NCBI GenBank assembly: GCA_016717595.1
Contig: JADKFE010000028.1
Coordinates: forward strand, 1-64,000
Origin: Deltaproteobacteria bacterium
GTDB lineage: Bacteria; Myxococcota_A; UBA796; CAJQPC01
Direction of reading: 5' to 3'
DNA length: 64,000 nt
This document shows, one piece after another, positions 33,161 to 41,863 of this stretch. The translations under genes and the position numbers were made by a program. The notes under the pieces are model-generated. The model was given only the letters and a program-made list of their open reading frames with translations, had not been told where the DNA came from and did no database searches. Numbering within the stretch: position 1 is the stretch's first letter; the number at the start of each line of letters is the position of its first letter.

Positions 33161-35434
33161 TTACTCAACCGTCCACGGCGTCGGCGGGGTGACGCCGATG
33201 ACGTTGGGGTTGGACTCTAAGCTCACAGACGTCGCGCCGGTGGACAGGGTGCCGGCCAAGGTCGGCGTAGCGATCACCCCAAGCGAGGCCAGGCCGCTTG
33301 AGCCCAAGGTGACCCGAATGACGATGGACTCGTCATCGGCGCGCACGAGGGTGCCCCCGGTGAGGCTTGACCCGTCAAGACGGAAGCCGACGGGCGGGCG
33401 GTGCTCGACGAGCAGAGACTGGCTCTCGGGGCCGCTCACGGTCATCGTGATCTGGGCGGGGTCACCCACAGAGAGCTCGTCGTGGCCGACGATCACCTTG
33501 AGCCCAGAGGAGCCCGTCTCGCCGGTCCAGGGCGTCCAGGCCGTGAGGTCCATGCGGTAGGCGAGGCCGGGCCAGGCGCCGTCAGCGACGAGCTCGTAGT
33601 GGTGCTCACCCACCTTCGGCGCCGGGGCGCGCAACACGACCACCTCACCGACAGCCTCGGCGCGGAGCGTGTGCCGGGTGACCTCGACGCCGTCGATCTT
33701 GAGCACCACGGCCATGGAGTCGGGCTTGGTGCCGAGGCTTGAGAGCTTCAGCGCGTCTAAGGCCGCCACCGACGCCGCGGGGCCGCCGAAGCCGCGCCCC
33801 GGCGCCCAGGCCGACATCAAGGCGGCGAGCAGGGCAGGGCGCTCGTCCCCCTCCAAGGCCAAGGCCGCCAAGGCCAAGACCTCGGCCTCTTGGGGCGGCC
33901 GACCGTCAGGGCCGACGACCCCGGCGGGTAAGGTCACCCGGGCGAGGCCGTCGCCGCCGATGCTCACGGCGTCCTTGACGATCGTGCGCAGCGCCTCGGC
34001 GGTGGCCGAGTCAGCGAGCCCCGCGCGCAACACCCACGCCGCGGTGTAGGCGTCGGCGACCTCGGGGGCGAAGGCGACGTCGTAGAGGCGCTCCACGGCG
34101 CCCGCGGCGAGCACGCGGCTGCCGGTCTCGTTCACGGCCCAAGCACAAGACGCCGTCGTCACCAACAGGCGCTGCACCGTGGAGCCTTGGGGCACGGTCC
34201 ACGAGCCGTCGGGGCGCTGCACCTCGGCGAGGCGCTGGCGGCTGACTTCAGCGAGGCGCCACGCGAGCTCGTCGTCTTCAGGAGCGCGGGAGATCATCGC
34301 CACGGCCAAGGCCTGATCGGGGCCGACCTCACGGAGCTGGCGCACGAGGCTCTGGTATCCGCGAATTCGGGCGGAGCGCAGAGAGGCGACGGCGGCCTCA
34401 TCGGGCGCGGCGCCTAAGGCCGTGAGGGTGGCGGCGCCGTCTACGCCCAGCGCGAAGGTGAACGGCGCGTCGTAGGCGCTGGCCCCGGCGGTGCGGTTTA
34501 GCTCAGCGCGCAAGAGCCCGAGGGGGCCGGGGTGCAGGGTGACGCGCAGCTCCGCGTGCTCGGTGTCCGACGGCGTGGCGAGGTCCATCGACGCCGCGCC
34601 GACGAGCAGACCGCCGCGAGACTGGGCGTTGGGGCGGCCCGTCGGCTCGATGACGAGCTCTTTGACCGCCGCGTCCGCCGAGGCGAAACGTACGGCGAGG
34701 CGACCGGGGCCGGGCTGCGCGGCCACCGCCGTCACACGCTCGACGATGGCGCCGCCGGGGCCAACGGTGACCTGCCCCGCGCCGCTCGCCGTGAGCCCGA
34801 GGCCCTCGACGGTGAGCAGGCCGGAGACGCTCTCCTCCGTGGTGTTCACGACCTGCACCGGCAAAAACACCCGGTCGCCGAGGCGCAGCTTCTCGGGCAC
34901 GACGGGATCGACGTAGACCGGCAGGGTGCTCATAAAGCTCGTCACCGAGCCGGCCTGGGCGCCGTCGCGATTCGCGGCCAAGCCGAGCACCCGCCAGGTG
35001 GTCAAGGTGTCGGGCACGGTGAAGTTGACCGTGGCCAGGCCGGCCTCATCGGTGATCACCAGAGGGCGCCACAAGAAGGTCTCGGGGAACCAGGCGCGGG
35101 TGGCTGGGGCCTCGTCGTCGCCGCTCTGCGCGCGATCTTTCTCGGCCTCGTCAGCGGGCTTCTCCGCCTTCTTCATCGGCTCCGCCGCGCCCTCCATGTA
35201 GCCCAGCGCCTCCACCATCGGCGCGGCGGGGGCCATCTCTTCGCGGGCGGCCCGGTTGCCCGTCGCTTTGGGGCGCGCGCCGCCTCCTGGCGCGCCGCCC
35301 GCCCTGCCGGAGTCCGCACGTTTCATCTCCTGCTCCATGGGCGCGGGCGCCATCGACGGCTCAGCGTCCATTTCTGCGCCGCAGGACGGCATCAACACGA
35401 GGGCCAACAAGGTGGCTGCGGGGCGGGCGGTCAT
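33161..35434 (-). CDS. Alpha-2-macroglobulin-like protein, C-terminal half (lipoprotein)
   Basis: 757 aa from ATG 35434, overlapping the upstream stop as ATGA. LLALVLMPSCGAEMD is a lipoprotein signal, so the half is exported and anchored on its own. A low-complexity Met/Ala/Pro/Lys linker (~25-105) leads into the A2M domain start TRAWFPETFLWRPLVITDEA (MG7). Beta domains and an alpha-alpha toroid-like helical region (~330-570) follow, then receptor-binding-like beta sequence to the end. The thioester motif (CxEQ) is absent: the mature chain has one Cys, in a different context. Bacterial A2Ms trap proteases or stabilise the envelope. Without a thioester, covalent trapping is not possible. Confidence 0.8.
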   Translation of the reverse strand: MTARPAATLLALVLMPSCGAEMDAEPSMAPAPMEQEMKRADSGRAGGAPGGGARPKATGNRAAREEMAPAAPMVEALGYMEGAAEPMKKAEKPADEAEKDRAQSGDDEAPATRAWFPETFLWRPLVITDEAGLATVNFTVPDTLTTWRVLGLAANRDGAQAGSVTSFMSTLPVYVDPVVPEKLRLGDRVFLPVQVVNTTEESVSGLLTVEGLGLTASGAGQVTVGPGGAIVERVTAVAAQPGPGRLAVRFASADAAVKELVIEPTGRPNAQSRGGLLVGAASMDLATPSDTEHAELRVTLHPGPLGLLRAELNRTAGASAYDAPFTFALGVDGAATLTALGAAPDEAAVASLRSARIRGYQSLVRQLREVGPDQALAVAMISRAPEDDELAWRLAEVSRQRLAEVQRPDGSWTVPQGSTVQRLLVTTASCAWAVNETGSRVLAAGAVERLYDVAFAPEVADAYTAAWVLRAGLADSATAEALRTIVKDAVSIGGDGLARVTLPAGVVGPDGRPPQEAEVLALAALALEGDERPALLAALMSAWAPGRGFGGPAASVAALDALKLSSLGTKPDSMAVVLKIDGVEVTRHTLRAEAVGEVVVLRAPAPKVGEHHYELVADGAWPGLAYRMDLTAWTPWTGETGSSGLKVIVGHDELSVGDPAQITMTVSGPESQSLLVEHRPPVGFRLDGSSLTGGTLVRADDESIVIRVTLGSSGLASLGVIATPTLAGTLSTGATSVSLESNPNVIGVTPPTPWTVE

Positions 35435-38400
35435 TGGTTGTCCTCGTCCTGGACCCAAGCGGCCCAGGGCTCGTTGTCTTCGGGGAGCCGGGCGGCGTCG
35501 CGGACGAGCAGGTTCGGCTGGGTCTTGGCGAGCAGGTCTTCAGAGAGCTGGTGCAGCACCATACGACGGCCATAGGGGTCGTTCACCGGGCGATCAGCGG
35601 CCTCGCGAGCGTCTAAGGTGGCGTCCCAGAGCTCCTTGGTGCGGGCGTGGGTGAGCTGCTCGCCGGGCTTCGCGGCCTTCTCCCAGGCGCGCACGGCGGC
35701 GCGGGCGTCGGCGAGAACCGCGTAGAACACGTCCAGAAGCTCCTCCTCAACAGGCGCCCGCCAGCTCGCCGCGGCGTTCACCGGCGGAGAGAGCGGGTCG
35801 ATGAGGTCCACTCGGCTCACCCGCAGAATCGTCGCCATCGCCGCGGCCTCGCCGCGCACCATCCCCGAGGTCAAGGCCAAGGCGTCGAACAGGCCGAAGG
35901 CGGGCTGGTCGCTGTGCACCTTCTGCAGCGCCGCGTTGAGCGCGTTTGGCGCCACCAGCGGGGCGAGGGTGCCCAAGGTGGAGTCCACGCCCGCCACGCT
36001 CACGACGGCCTGGGAGGAGGTCTGCAGGCGCAGCTCACCGCGCTCGCCGGGCTTGTAAAGCGGCTTGTCCGTGGTCATCGTGAGGCTGAGCGTCGAGGCC
36101 GGCCGGGCATAAACCATCGTCTGCGCGCCGCCCCACTCGGCGGTGTAGAAGCCGTCGCGGTCTTTGGGCAGGGTGAAGCGCACGCGGTTGTCGTCTTTGG
36201 GCTCGGGGCAGCGGGCGCGGTCCTCTTTGCTCAGGAGCTTGAGGGCCTTACGGTCGCGAGCGCAGGTCATCGAGAACGCCGTGCCTTGGCGGATCGTGAG
36301 CGTGTCGGGCAGCTCGCCCGCGTAGTCGGGGCCGCGCAGCACCTCAAGCTCCAAGGCGTCGCCGGGGTTCAGCAGCACCGCTGAGGGCCGCAGGCGCAGG
36401 GTCGGGACGACGCTGGGCGTGGAGCGCCAGCGGGTGGCGCCGACGCCGTCCACCTCGACGGTGAGCTCAAAGCCGTCGCTCACCGTGGCGCGTGGGCGCG
36501 AGTCTTGGGCCGAGCGCGGCTGGCTCACATCAAAGGTGACGATCGCCACACCGTCGGCGCTGGCGGGGGAAACGAGGCGTAAGCTGCCGATGGCCTGCGC
36601 CACGCAGCCCGCCTCAGCCCAGCTCACCCCGGCGTCGCTCTCGGCCCAGCGCTGGCCAAGCTCGGTTGAGCCCTCCCGCGCGGTCACCACGAGCTGTCGA
36701 GAGAGCTGACCCTCTGCGGTAGAGCGCAGGAGGCAGAGATTCGCCAGCGGCGCGCGGGCCTCAAGCAGAGAGGTGATACGCGCCGAGGACGACCCGACGA
36801 CGTCCTCGACGGCCACCTCCAGGGCGGGGATGTCCGGGTTGGCGGCGGCGAAGGTGACGCTGAGCACACGCTCGCCGTACCCAGGGAGATCGCCGATCTT
36901 GGCGCGTACACACTCGCCGAACCCTGAGCCGTCGCTGGTCGCCCGCACGAGGCGCGACCCAGAGAGCTCCATCGCGATGGTCGCGCGCTGGGCTGAGCGC
37001 ACCGCCCACACGCCGCAGTCCTCGGCGCGGCGCGCGACGGCCTCTAAGGCCACACGCTCCTCCAACAGCAGCTCTCGACCGTCTAAGTGTTCGTTTCCGC
37101 CGTTAAAACGTACGGCCTGGGTGACCGCCCGAGGTTGGGGACGGTAGGGCGGCGGCGGCGTGACGAGGCTCACGGGCTGGCCGGGGTCGAGCTGCATCGC
37201 CAGGACGCCGTCGGCGTCGGTGGACGAGGTCTTGGGCTCTTTCACGGCCGCCCAGGCGTTTGTGACGGTGACCTGCCGGTTGGCCAAGGGGCCGCCGTCG
37301 GGGCTCGTGAGGCGCAGGTAGACGCGGTTGTTGAAGTCAGGGGCGAGGCCGTCGCCGAGCTCAGTGACGGCGTCTACGAGCACAGGATCTTTAGAGAGCG
37401 TCGCCGCGGCTTGGCCCCGCTGCACGTCTCCGGCGGGGTCGGTGACCACGGCGAGAATCCGCAGCTTGGCCTCGCCGATAAGATCCGCAGGAACCTCACC
37501 AAAGCTCAGGGTGAACCTTCCTGATGCGTCGGTTGTTAGCTCGCGCTCCTCAAGCCACTCCGTCGGAGGCGGCCAGTCCCCATCGCCGGAGACGGTGACC
37601 ACGACCTCGGCGTTCGCCACCGGGGCGCCGGAGGTGTAGCGCGCCACGCCGGCGAAGCTCAAGGGGTCGCCAGCCTTGTGCCAGGCGCGGTTCGCGCTGG
37701 CCTCGACGGTGTAGCGGGGCAGGGTGAAGGGCTCAACACGCACCTGAACGTCGGTCGTGACCGCGCCGGAGACCCAGCGCACGGTCCACAGCCCCGGCGT
37801 CGCGTCGTCGCTCAGGGGGAAGCTTGACTCGGTGATGCCCCAGGGGCCACCTTTGCTGCGCTCACGCAGGAGCAGCTCGCCGTTGGGATCGAGCACATGC
37901 CACTCACCGGGGCGGTCATCGGCCGGGGCCAGATCGGCGCGGCGCAGGGTGATCGCCCGGAAGAGCATGTTGTCGCCGGGCTCATACAGCGGGCGATCGG
38001 TCATCACCTGGGCCATCGCCGGGGCGTAGAGCGGCAGCTTCACCTCGACGCTCGGGTCGTCCACGAGGGGGCCGTCTACGCTCACACGCAGAACATAATC
38101 GCCGTCGGTGAGATCTTCAGGCAGCTTCAGAGGGCAGCTGTGGTGACCGCGCCAGGGCTCGTCCCAGTCGCAGTCGAGGGGGGTCTCTTTGCCGTCGCGG
38201 CTCAAGACCAGGCTCACGTCGCCTCGGCCGACGGCGGCCTCATGGGGGTAACCATACTCATCCAGGTAGATCCCGATGAGGTCCACCTCGACGCTGCCGA
38301 CGCGGCCACGCTCTAAGCCGTAGGTGTTGACGTTGATGGCGCCTCGCACGCCGCCATCGGGGCAGGTCTCGACGAGGATCCCGTGCTTAAAATAGGCCGG

Positions 38401-38487
38401 GAGACAGAACACCGCGCCCATACAGCCAAAGGCGCAGAGGCCCATCAACAGGGCCATGCCGCCCAACACCTTCTTCGTCCGTGTCAT
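35431..38487 (-). CDS. Alpha-2-macroglobulin-like protein, N-terminal half
   Basis: 1018 aa from ATG 38487. It has an N-terminal membrane or lipoprotein signal (VLGGMALLMGLCAFGCMGAV). Macroglobulin domains follow, with the MG2 signature QVMTDRPLYEPGDNMLFRA, then YTVEASANRAWHKAGDPLSF. A second bait-region-type segment has MTTDKPLYKPGERGELRLQT and VVSVAGVDSTLGTLAP. The chain ends soon afterwards with a helical tail, just where a full-length bacterial A2M would enter MG7. The stop overlaps the ATG of the C-terminal half, so the two are made in equal amounts. This reads as a natural fission at the bait-region side of MG7. An indel is less likely, because the second half has its own signal peptide. 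Confidence 0.8.
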   Translation of the reverse strand: MTRTKKVLGGMALLMGLCAFGCMGAVFCLPAYFKHGILVETCPDGGVRGAINVNTYGLERGRVGSVEVDLIGIYLDEYGYPHEAAVGRGDVSLVLSRDGKETPLDCDWDEPWRGHHSCPLKLPEDLTDGDYVLRVSVDGPLVDDPSVEVKLPLYAPAMAQVMTDRPLYEPGDNMLFRAITLRRADLAPADDRPGEWHVLDPNGELLLRERSKGGPWGITESSFPLSDDATPGLWTVRWVSGAVTTDVQVRVEPFTLPRYTVEASANRAWHKAGDPLSFAGVARYTSGAPVANAEVVVTVSGDGDWPPPTEWLEERELTTDASGRFTLSFGEVPADLIGEAKLRILAVVTDPAGDVQRGQAAATLSKDPVLVDAVTELGDGLAPDFNNRVYLRLTSPDGGPLANRQVTVTNAWAAVKEPKTSSTDADGVLAMQLDPGQPVSLVTPPPPYRPQPRAVTQAVRFNGGNEHLDGRELLLEERVALEAVARRAEDCGVWAVRSAQRATIAMELSGSRLVRATSDGSGFGECVRAKIGDLPGYGERVLSVTFAAANPDIPALEVAVEDVVGSSSARITSLLEARAPLANLCLLRSTAEGQLSRQLVVTAREGSTELGQRWAESDAGVSWAEAGCVAQAIGSLRLVSPASADGVAIVTFDVSQPRSAQDSRPRATVSDGFELTVEVDGVGATRWRSTPSVVPTLRLRPSAVLLNPGDALELEVLRGPDYAGELPDTLTIRQGTAFSMTCARDRKALKLLSKEDRARCPEPKDDNRVRFTLPKDRDGFYTAEWGGAQTMVYARPASTLSLTMTTDKPLYKPGERGELRLQTSSQAVVSVAGVDSTLGTLAPLVAPNALNAALQKVHSDQPAFGLFDALALTSGMVRGEAAAMATILRVSRVDLIDPLSPPVNAAASWRAPVEEELLDVFYAVLADARAAVRAWEKAAKPGEQLTHARTKELWDATLDAREAADRPVNDPYGRRMVLHQLSEDLLAKTQPNLLVRDAARLPEDNEPWAAWVQDEDNQ

Positions 38488-38566
38488 CCACACCTCTCGC
38501 GTCACGTCGGCCTGCTCGGGCCGCCCGAACGGGCGCGCGGTGCCAAGCTTACACCGGCTTGGTCAA

Positions 38567-39946
38567 TCAAGGCGTCTTGGGCGGATCTTCGTTGGGCCCC
38601 ATGACGTGCTCCGCCCAGTCCGGCGCGAGCCGCTGCTCAATCGGCGCCGAGAAGCCGGGGTAGACCGGGTGTGTTCGTACGATCAGCAGCCACGCCACGG
38701 CCCAGATCGGGTACAGCCAGCGCGGCGCGTCTCGCCCTCGGCAGGCGATGGCGGCGAGGCCGATGAGCGCGAGGTACACGCCCTCAAAGAACACCTCGGG
38801 CTTGGCGATGCGCCAGAAGCCGGGGACCACGGCCCGGGCGGCGTAGTAGACCGGGTTCGGCGCGCCGGGCAAGATCTGCGGCCCCAGGCTCAAGGCCAGC
38901 AGCGCCGCCGCGAGGGTGATGAGCGCCCAGGTCTCGGGCTCAGCGCGGCGGGCGCGGGCGGCCCAGGCAGCGAGCAGGATCACCGGCAGGCTCAGCGCGC
39001 GAGTCAGCTCCAGGCGATTCCACAGCGGCGGCCACAGAGAGACGCTGTCCAAGGCGGCGCGCTCGACCAAAAACCGCTCTGGATCCCCCAAGGTCTGCGG
39101 GCCTTGGAGCAGGGCGAGCTGCAGCAACACCAGGGGTGAGGCCGCGAAGATTGAGCCTAGGCCAACAAGCACCAGACGGCGCAGCGTGACCCCCCGTGGA
39201 TCTCGCAGGGCGAAGGAGGCCGTCACCGCCACGATCCCAGCGGCCTCGACCATCGCCCAATACCAGTTCATAAAGGCCGAGACAAAAAACAGGGCTGAGG
39301 CCGCGGCGATCCACGCCGCGCCGCCCCGCCGGGCCGCGTTCAGGGTGGCCCAGGCGTAGAGCGCGAGCCAGCCCACGGCGGACTTCTCGATGGTGTACCA
39401 GTTGAGATCCCGAAAGACGTGCAGGCCCATGCCGAACGGCGCGCCCAACAGCGCCGCCGCCGTCCACGACGCGCCCAGCGCCCGCGCCCAGAGCGCCGCG
39501 GCCCACCAGCCCAAGCACAGGTTGAACATCGCCTGGGCGTTAAACGCCGCGAAGGGCTCTAGGGTGAGGTCAAACAGCGCGGTGAGCCAGAGGTGACCGA
39601 CATGGGCGCCGATCAGCCGCGCGGCGGGGTCGTTCACCGCGTCGAGGGGGCTCAGCAGCACACGCTGGTGTACGCCGTCGAGATAAAACAGGAGCGAGCC
39701 CGACTTGTCGATGGTCGGGAAGCTGCCGTAGACCGCCTCGGTCATCGTCGCCGCGAAGGGCGCGGTGAGGAGCGCGACCTGGCCGATGATGAAGCTCAGG
39801 AGCCGCAGCTCCGGCGGCAGGCGGCGGATCATCGCCACGCCGCTGAACACGAGGCAAAACATGAGGCAGATCGCATACCTCCACCCGTCGTCGCCGAGGG
39901 TGTAGAGGAGCGTGAGCTGTCGTGGGTCGGGCGGAGGTCCGTACAT
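38567..39946 (-). CDS. Polytopic membrane protein, GT-C-like
   Basis: 459 aa with about eleven transmembrane helices. Between the first spans is a loop with acidic residues (TIDKSGSLLFYLDGVHQRVL, LSPLDAVNDPAARLIGAHVG), in the position where GT-C glycosyltransferases keep their catalytic Asp. Later helices alternate with short loops (MGLHVFRDLNWYTIEKSAVG) and the C-terminus is a short soluble tail. The topology and the acidic first loop recall bacterial membrane mannosyltransferase-like proteins, but no diagnostic motif is present. Divergent from mutY, with only 25 nt between starts. Confidence 0.6.
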   Translation of the reverse strand: MYGPPPDPRQLTLLYTLGDDGWRYAICLMFCLVFSGVAMIRRLPPELRLLSFIIGQVALLTAPFAATMTEAVYGSFPTIDKSGSLLFYLDGVHQRVLLSPLDAVNDPAARLIGAHVGHLWLTALFDLTLEPFAAFNAQAMFNLCLGWWAAALWARALGASWTAAALLGAPFGMGLHVFRDLNWYTIEKSAVGWLALYAWATLNAARRGGAAWIAAASALFFVSAFMNWYWAMVEAAGIVAVTASFALRDPRGVTLRRLVLVGLGSIFAASPLVLLQLALLQGPQTLGDPERFLVERAALDSVSLWPPLWNRLELTRALSLPVILLAAWAARARRAEPETWALITLAAALLALSLGPQILPGAPNPVYYAARAVVPGFWRIAKPEVFFEGVYLALIGLAAIACRGRDAPRWLYPIWAVAWLLIVRTHPVYPGFSAPIEQRLAPDWAEHVMGPNEDPPKTP

Positions 39947-39971
39947 CGCCCAAGCATGTTACTCCGCGCCT

Positions 39972-41066
39972 ATGAACACCGACGCCCTGCTGAGCTGGTT
40001 TCATGAGAACGCCCGGCCCTTGCCGTGGCGAGAGCGGCCAGATCCCTACGCGGTCTGGCTCTCAGAGATCATGGCGCAGCAGACCCGCATCGAGACGATG
40101 TTGCCTTATTGGCGGCGCTTCTTGGAGCGTTGGCCCACGGTGAACGACCTCGCGAAGGCCCCTTTGGATGACGTGCTCTCCGCCTGGTCGGGGCTCGGCT
40201 ATTACACTCGAGCGCGTAACCTGCACGCCGCGGCCCAGGCCCTCGCCGAGCGCGGCTTCCCCAGCACCGCCGAGGGCTGGATGGAGATCCCGGGGGTAGG
40301 GCGCTACACCGCTGGGGCGGTGGCCTCGATCGCGTTTAACGCCGATGAGCCTTTGGTAGACGGCAACGTCGAGCGTGTGCTCACCCGCTGGCACTACATC
40401 ACCGACGACGCCCGCGCCCCGGCCACCCAGCGTCGCCTTTGGGAGCTCGCCCGCGCGCATCTGCCGCCGGGACGCGCCGGGGACTGGAACCAAGCGCTAA
40501 TGGAGCTCGGGGCCACCCTGTGCTCACCCCGGCGCCCCCGCTGTGAGATCTGCCCCCTGCGCGTAGGCTGCGGCGCATATCGTGCCGGCGAGGCCGAGAG
40601 CCTGCCCAACAAGCCACGAAAAGGGGAGAGCCCCGAGGTGCGTGGGGTGTGCGGCGCGTGGTTCTCCGGCGGTCGTGTGCTGCTCGCCCGACGCCCCGAC
40701 GAAGGTCTGCTCGGCGGCCTCTGGGAGCTCCCGGGCCAAGACCTCACCGCCGATGAGGCCGAGCCCGGCGCCCTCGTTCACGGCTTTCAGCGTCGTCTGG
40801 GCCTCACCGTCGTCGCCGTCGCTCGGCTGGGGCAGGTGCGCCACATCTTCACCCACCGCAAGCTCACCTTAGGCGTGTGGTTGGTAGACGGCGAGGGCGC
40901 GCCGCCAACCCAGCTCCAGGGCTACACCGCCGCGCGCCTCGTGGGGCCCGATGAGCTGGGCGGCCTCGGCCTCTCGACCTTGGCGCGGCGGGCCTTAGAG
41001 CTCGTCGGCTTCGGCGCCCAGACGGCGTTATTCGCGGCTCAGCCAAGCCCTGAATACAAGGTCTGA
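39972..41066 (+). CDS. mutY: A/G-specific adenine glycosylase
   Basis: 364 aa from ATG 39972; an upstream frame extension overlaps the divergent gene. It removes adenine opposite 8-oxoguanine in base-excision repair. The MutY core is complete: PWRERPDPYAVWLSEIMAQQ, the helix-hairpin-helix IPGVGRYTAGAVASIAF, then NVERVL. The Fe-S cluster loop is CSPRRPRCEICPLRVGC (Cys spacing 6-2-5). The C-terminal ~130 residues form the NUDIX-like 8-oxoG-recognition domain (GLLGGLWELPGQDL, HIFTHRKLTLGVWLVD). Length is normal. The gene ends 6 nt before the stop of the convergent CinA-like gene. Confidence 0.96.
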   Translation: MNTDALLSWFHENARPLPWRERPDPYAVWLSEIMAQQTRIETMLPYWRRFLERWPTVNDLAKAPLDDVLSAWSGLGYYTRARNLHAAAQALAERGFPSTAEGWMEIPGVGRYTAGAVASIAFNADEPLVDGNVERVLTRWHYITDDARAPATQRRLWELARAHLPPGRAGDWNQALMELGATLCSPRRPRCEICPLRVGCGAYRAGEAESLPNKPRKGESPEVRGVCGAWFSGGRVLLARRPDEGLLGGLWELPGQDLTADEAEPGALVHGFQRRLGLTVVAVARLGQVRHIFTHRKLTLGVWLVDGEGAPPTQLQGYTAARLVGPDELGGLGLSTLARRALELVGFGAQTALFAAQPSPEYKV

Positions 41067-41072
41067 CCGCGC

Positions 41073-41825
41073 TTATCCGCCGCGGGGCTGAAGCCGCGCC
41101 GCCAAGAATGCGCGGCAGGCCTCAACAGCCTCGGCGTCTTGGCCCTCCATCGTGATGATCACGAAGTGGGGGCCCTCGTCGTAGCGTGGATACGAGCCGA
41201 TGGTGACCTCGGGCCACGCCGCCACGGCCTCCTCAAGCCGGGCGGCGATGTGCACCTCGGCCTCGTCCGTCGTCACGCGGGCGCAGCTCACCGGGCAGCG
41301 GGGCAGGGCGGCCAAGGCGGCGTCGAGCTTTCGTCTGAAGATCGAGGGCACGCCGGGCAGGACATGCACGTTCTGCACGATCACCAAGGGGTAACGGAGG
41401 CCCTCACCCCACACCAGCCGGGTGCCGACGGGCAGCCGCGCCATACGAAGCGCCGCCTCGGTGGTGGCGCCGCCCATGTGCGCGGTGATGGCCTCGACGA
41501 GCTCCGCCCGCTCCTCAAGCGCGACGCCGAAGGCCTGGGCCACGCCCGGCAGGGTGAGGTCGTCGTGGGTTGGGCCGACGCCGCCGGAGGTGAAGACGAG
41601 GTCGTAGCGCGCCGCCGCACGACCGACCTCTTCAGCGATCTCGTCTAGGCCGTCGCTGATGATGGCGACCCGTCTCAGAGAGACCCCGATCTCCCGCAGC
41701 TTTTTGATGAGATACGGCCCGTTTTCATCAGCGAACTTGCCGCTGAGGATCTCGTCGCCGATGATGATGAACGCCGCGCTCAGGATCCGGGCGGCGGATT
41801 GGCCGGTGGCGTGACTGCTGTCCAT
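41073..41825 (-). CDS. CinA/MoaB-type MoCF domain protein
   Basis: 250 aa from ATG 41825 (MDSSHATGQSAARILSAAFI). The frame is open to 41885, but that would overlap the divergent peptidase start. It is the molybdopterin-binding (MoCF/CinA N-terminal) domain: IIIGDEILSGKFADENGPYL, VVIISDG-like RVAIISDGLDEIAEEV, FTSGGVGPTHDDLTL, then LPGVPSIFRRKL. No deamidase (CinA C-terminal) domain is present. Such standalone proteins are thought to act in nucleotide or cofactor repair (ADP-ribose / NMN metabolism) or as MoaB-like proteins; the role here is open. Divergent from the M64 peptidase gene, with starts 38 nt apart. Confidence 0.88.
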   Translation of the reverse strand: MDSSHATGQSAARILSAAFIIIGDEILSGKFADENGPYLIKKLREIGVSLRRVAIISDGLDEIAEEVGRAAARYDLVFTSGGVGPTHDDLTLPGVAQAFGVALEERAELVEAITAHMGGATTEAALRMARLPVGTRLVWGEGLRYPLVIVQNVHVLPGVPSIFRRKLDAALAALPRCPVSCARVTTDEAEVHIAARLEEAVAAWPEVTIGSYPRYDEGPHFVIITMEGQDAEAVEACRAFLAARLQPRGG

Positions 41826-41863
41826 GACTCTCTCATAGTCCAAAATCGCCCGGAGTTGGCGCC

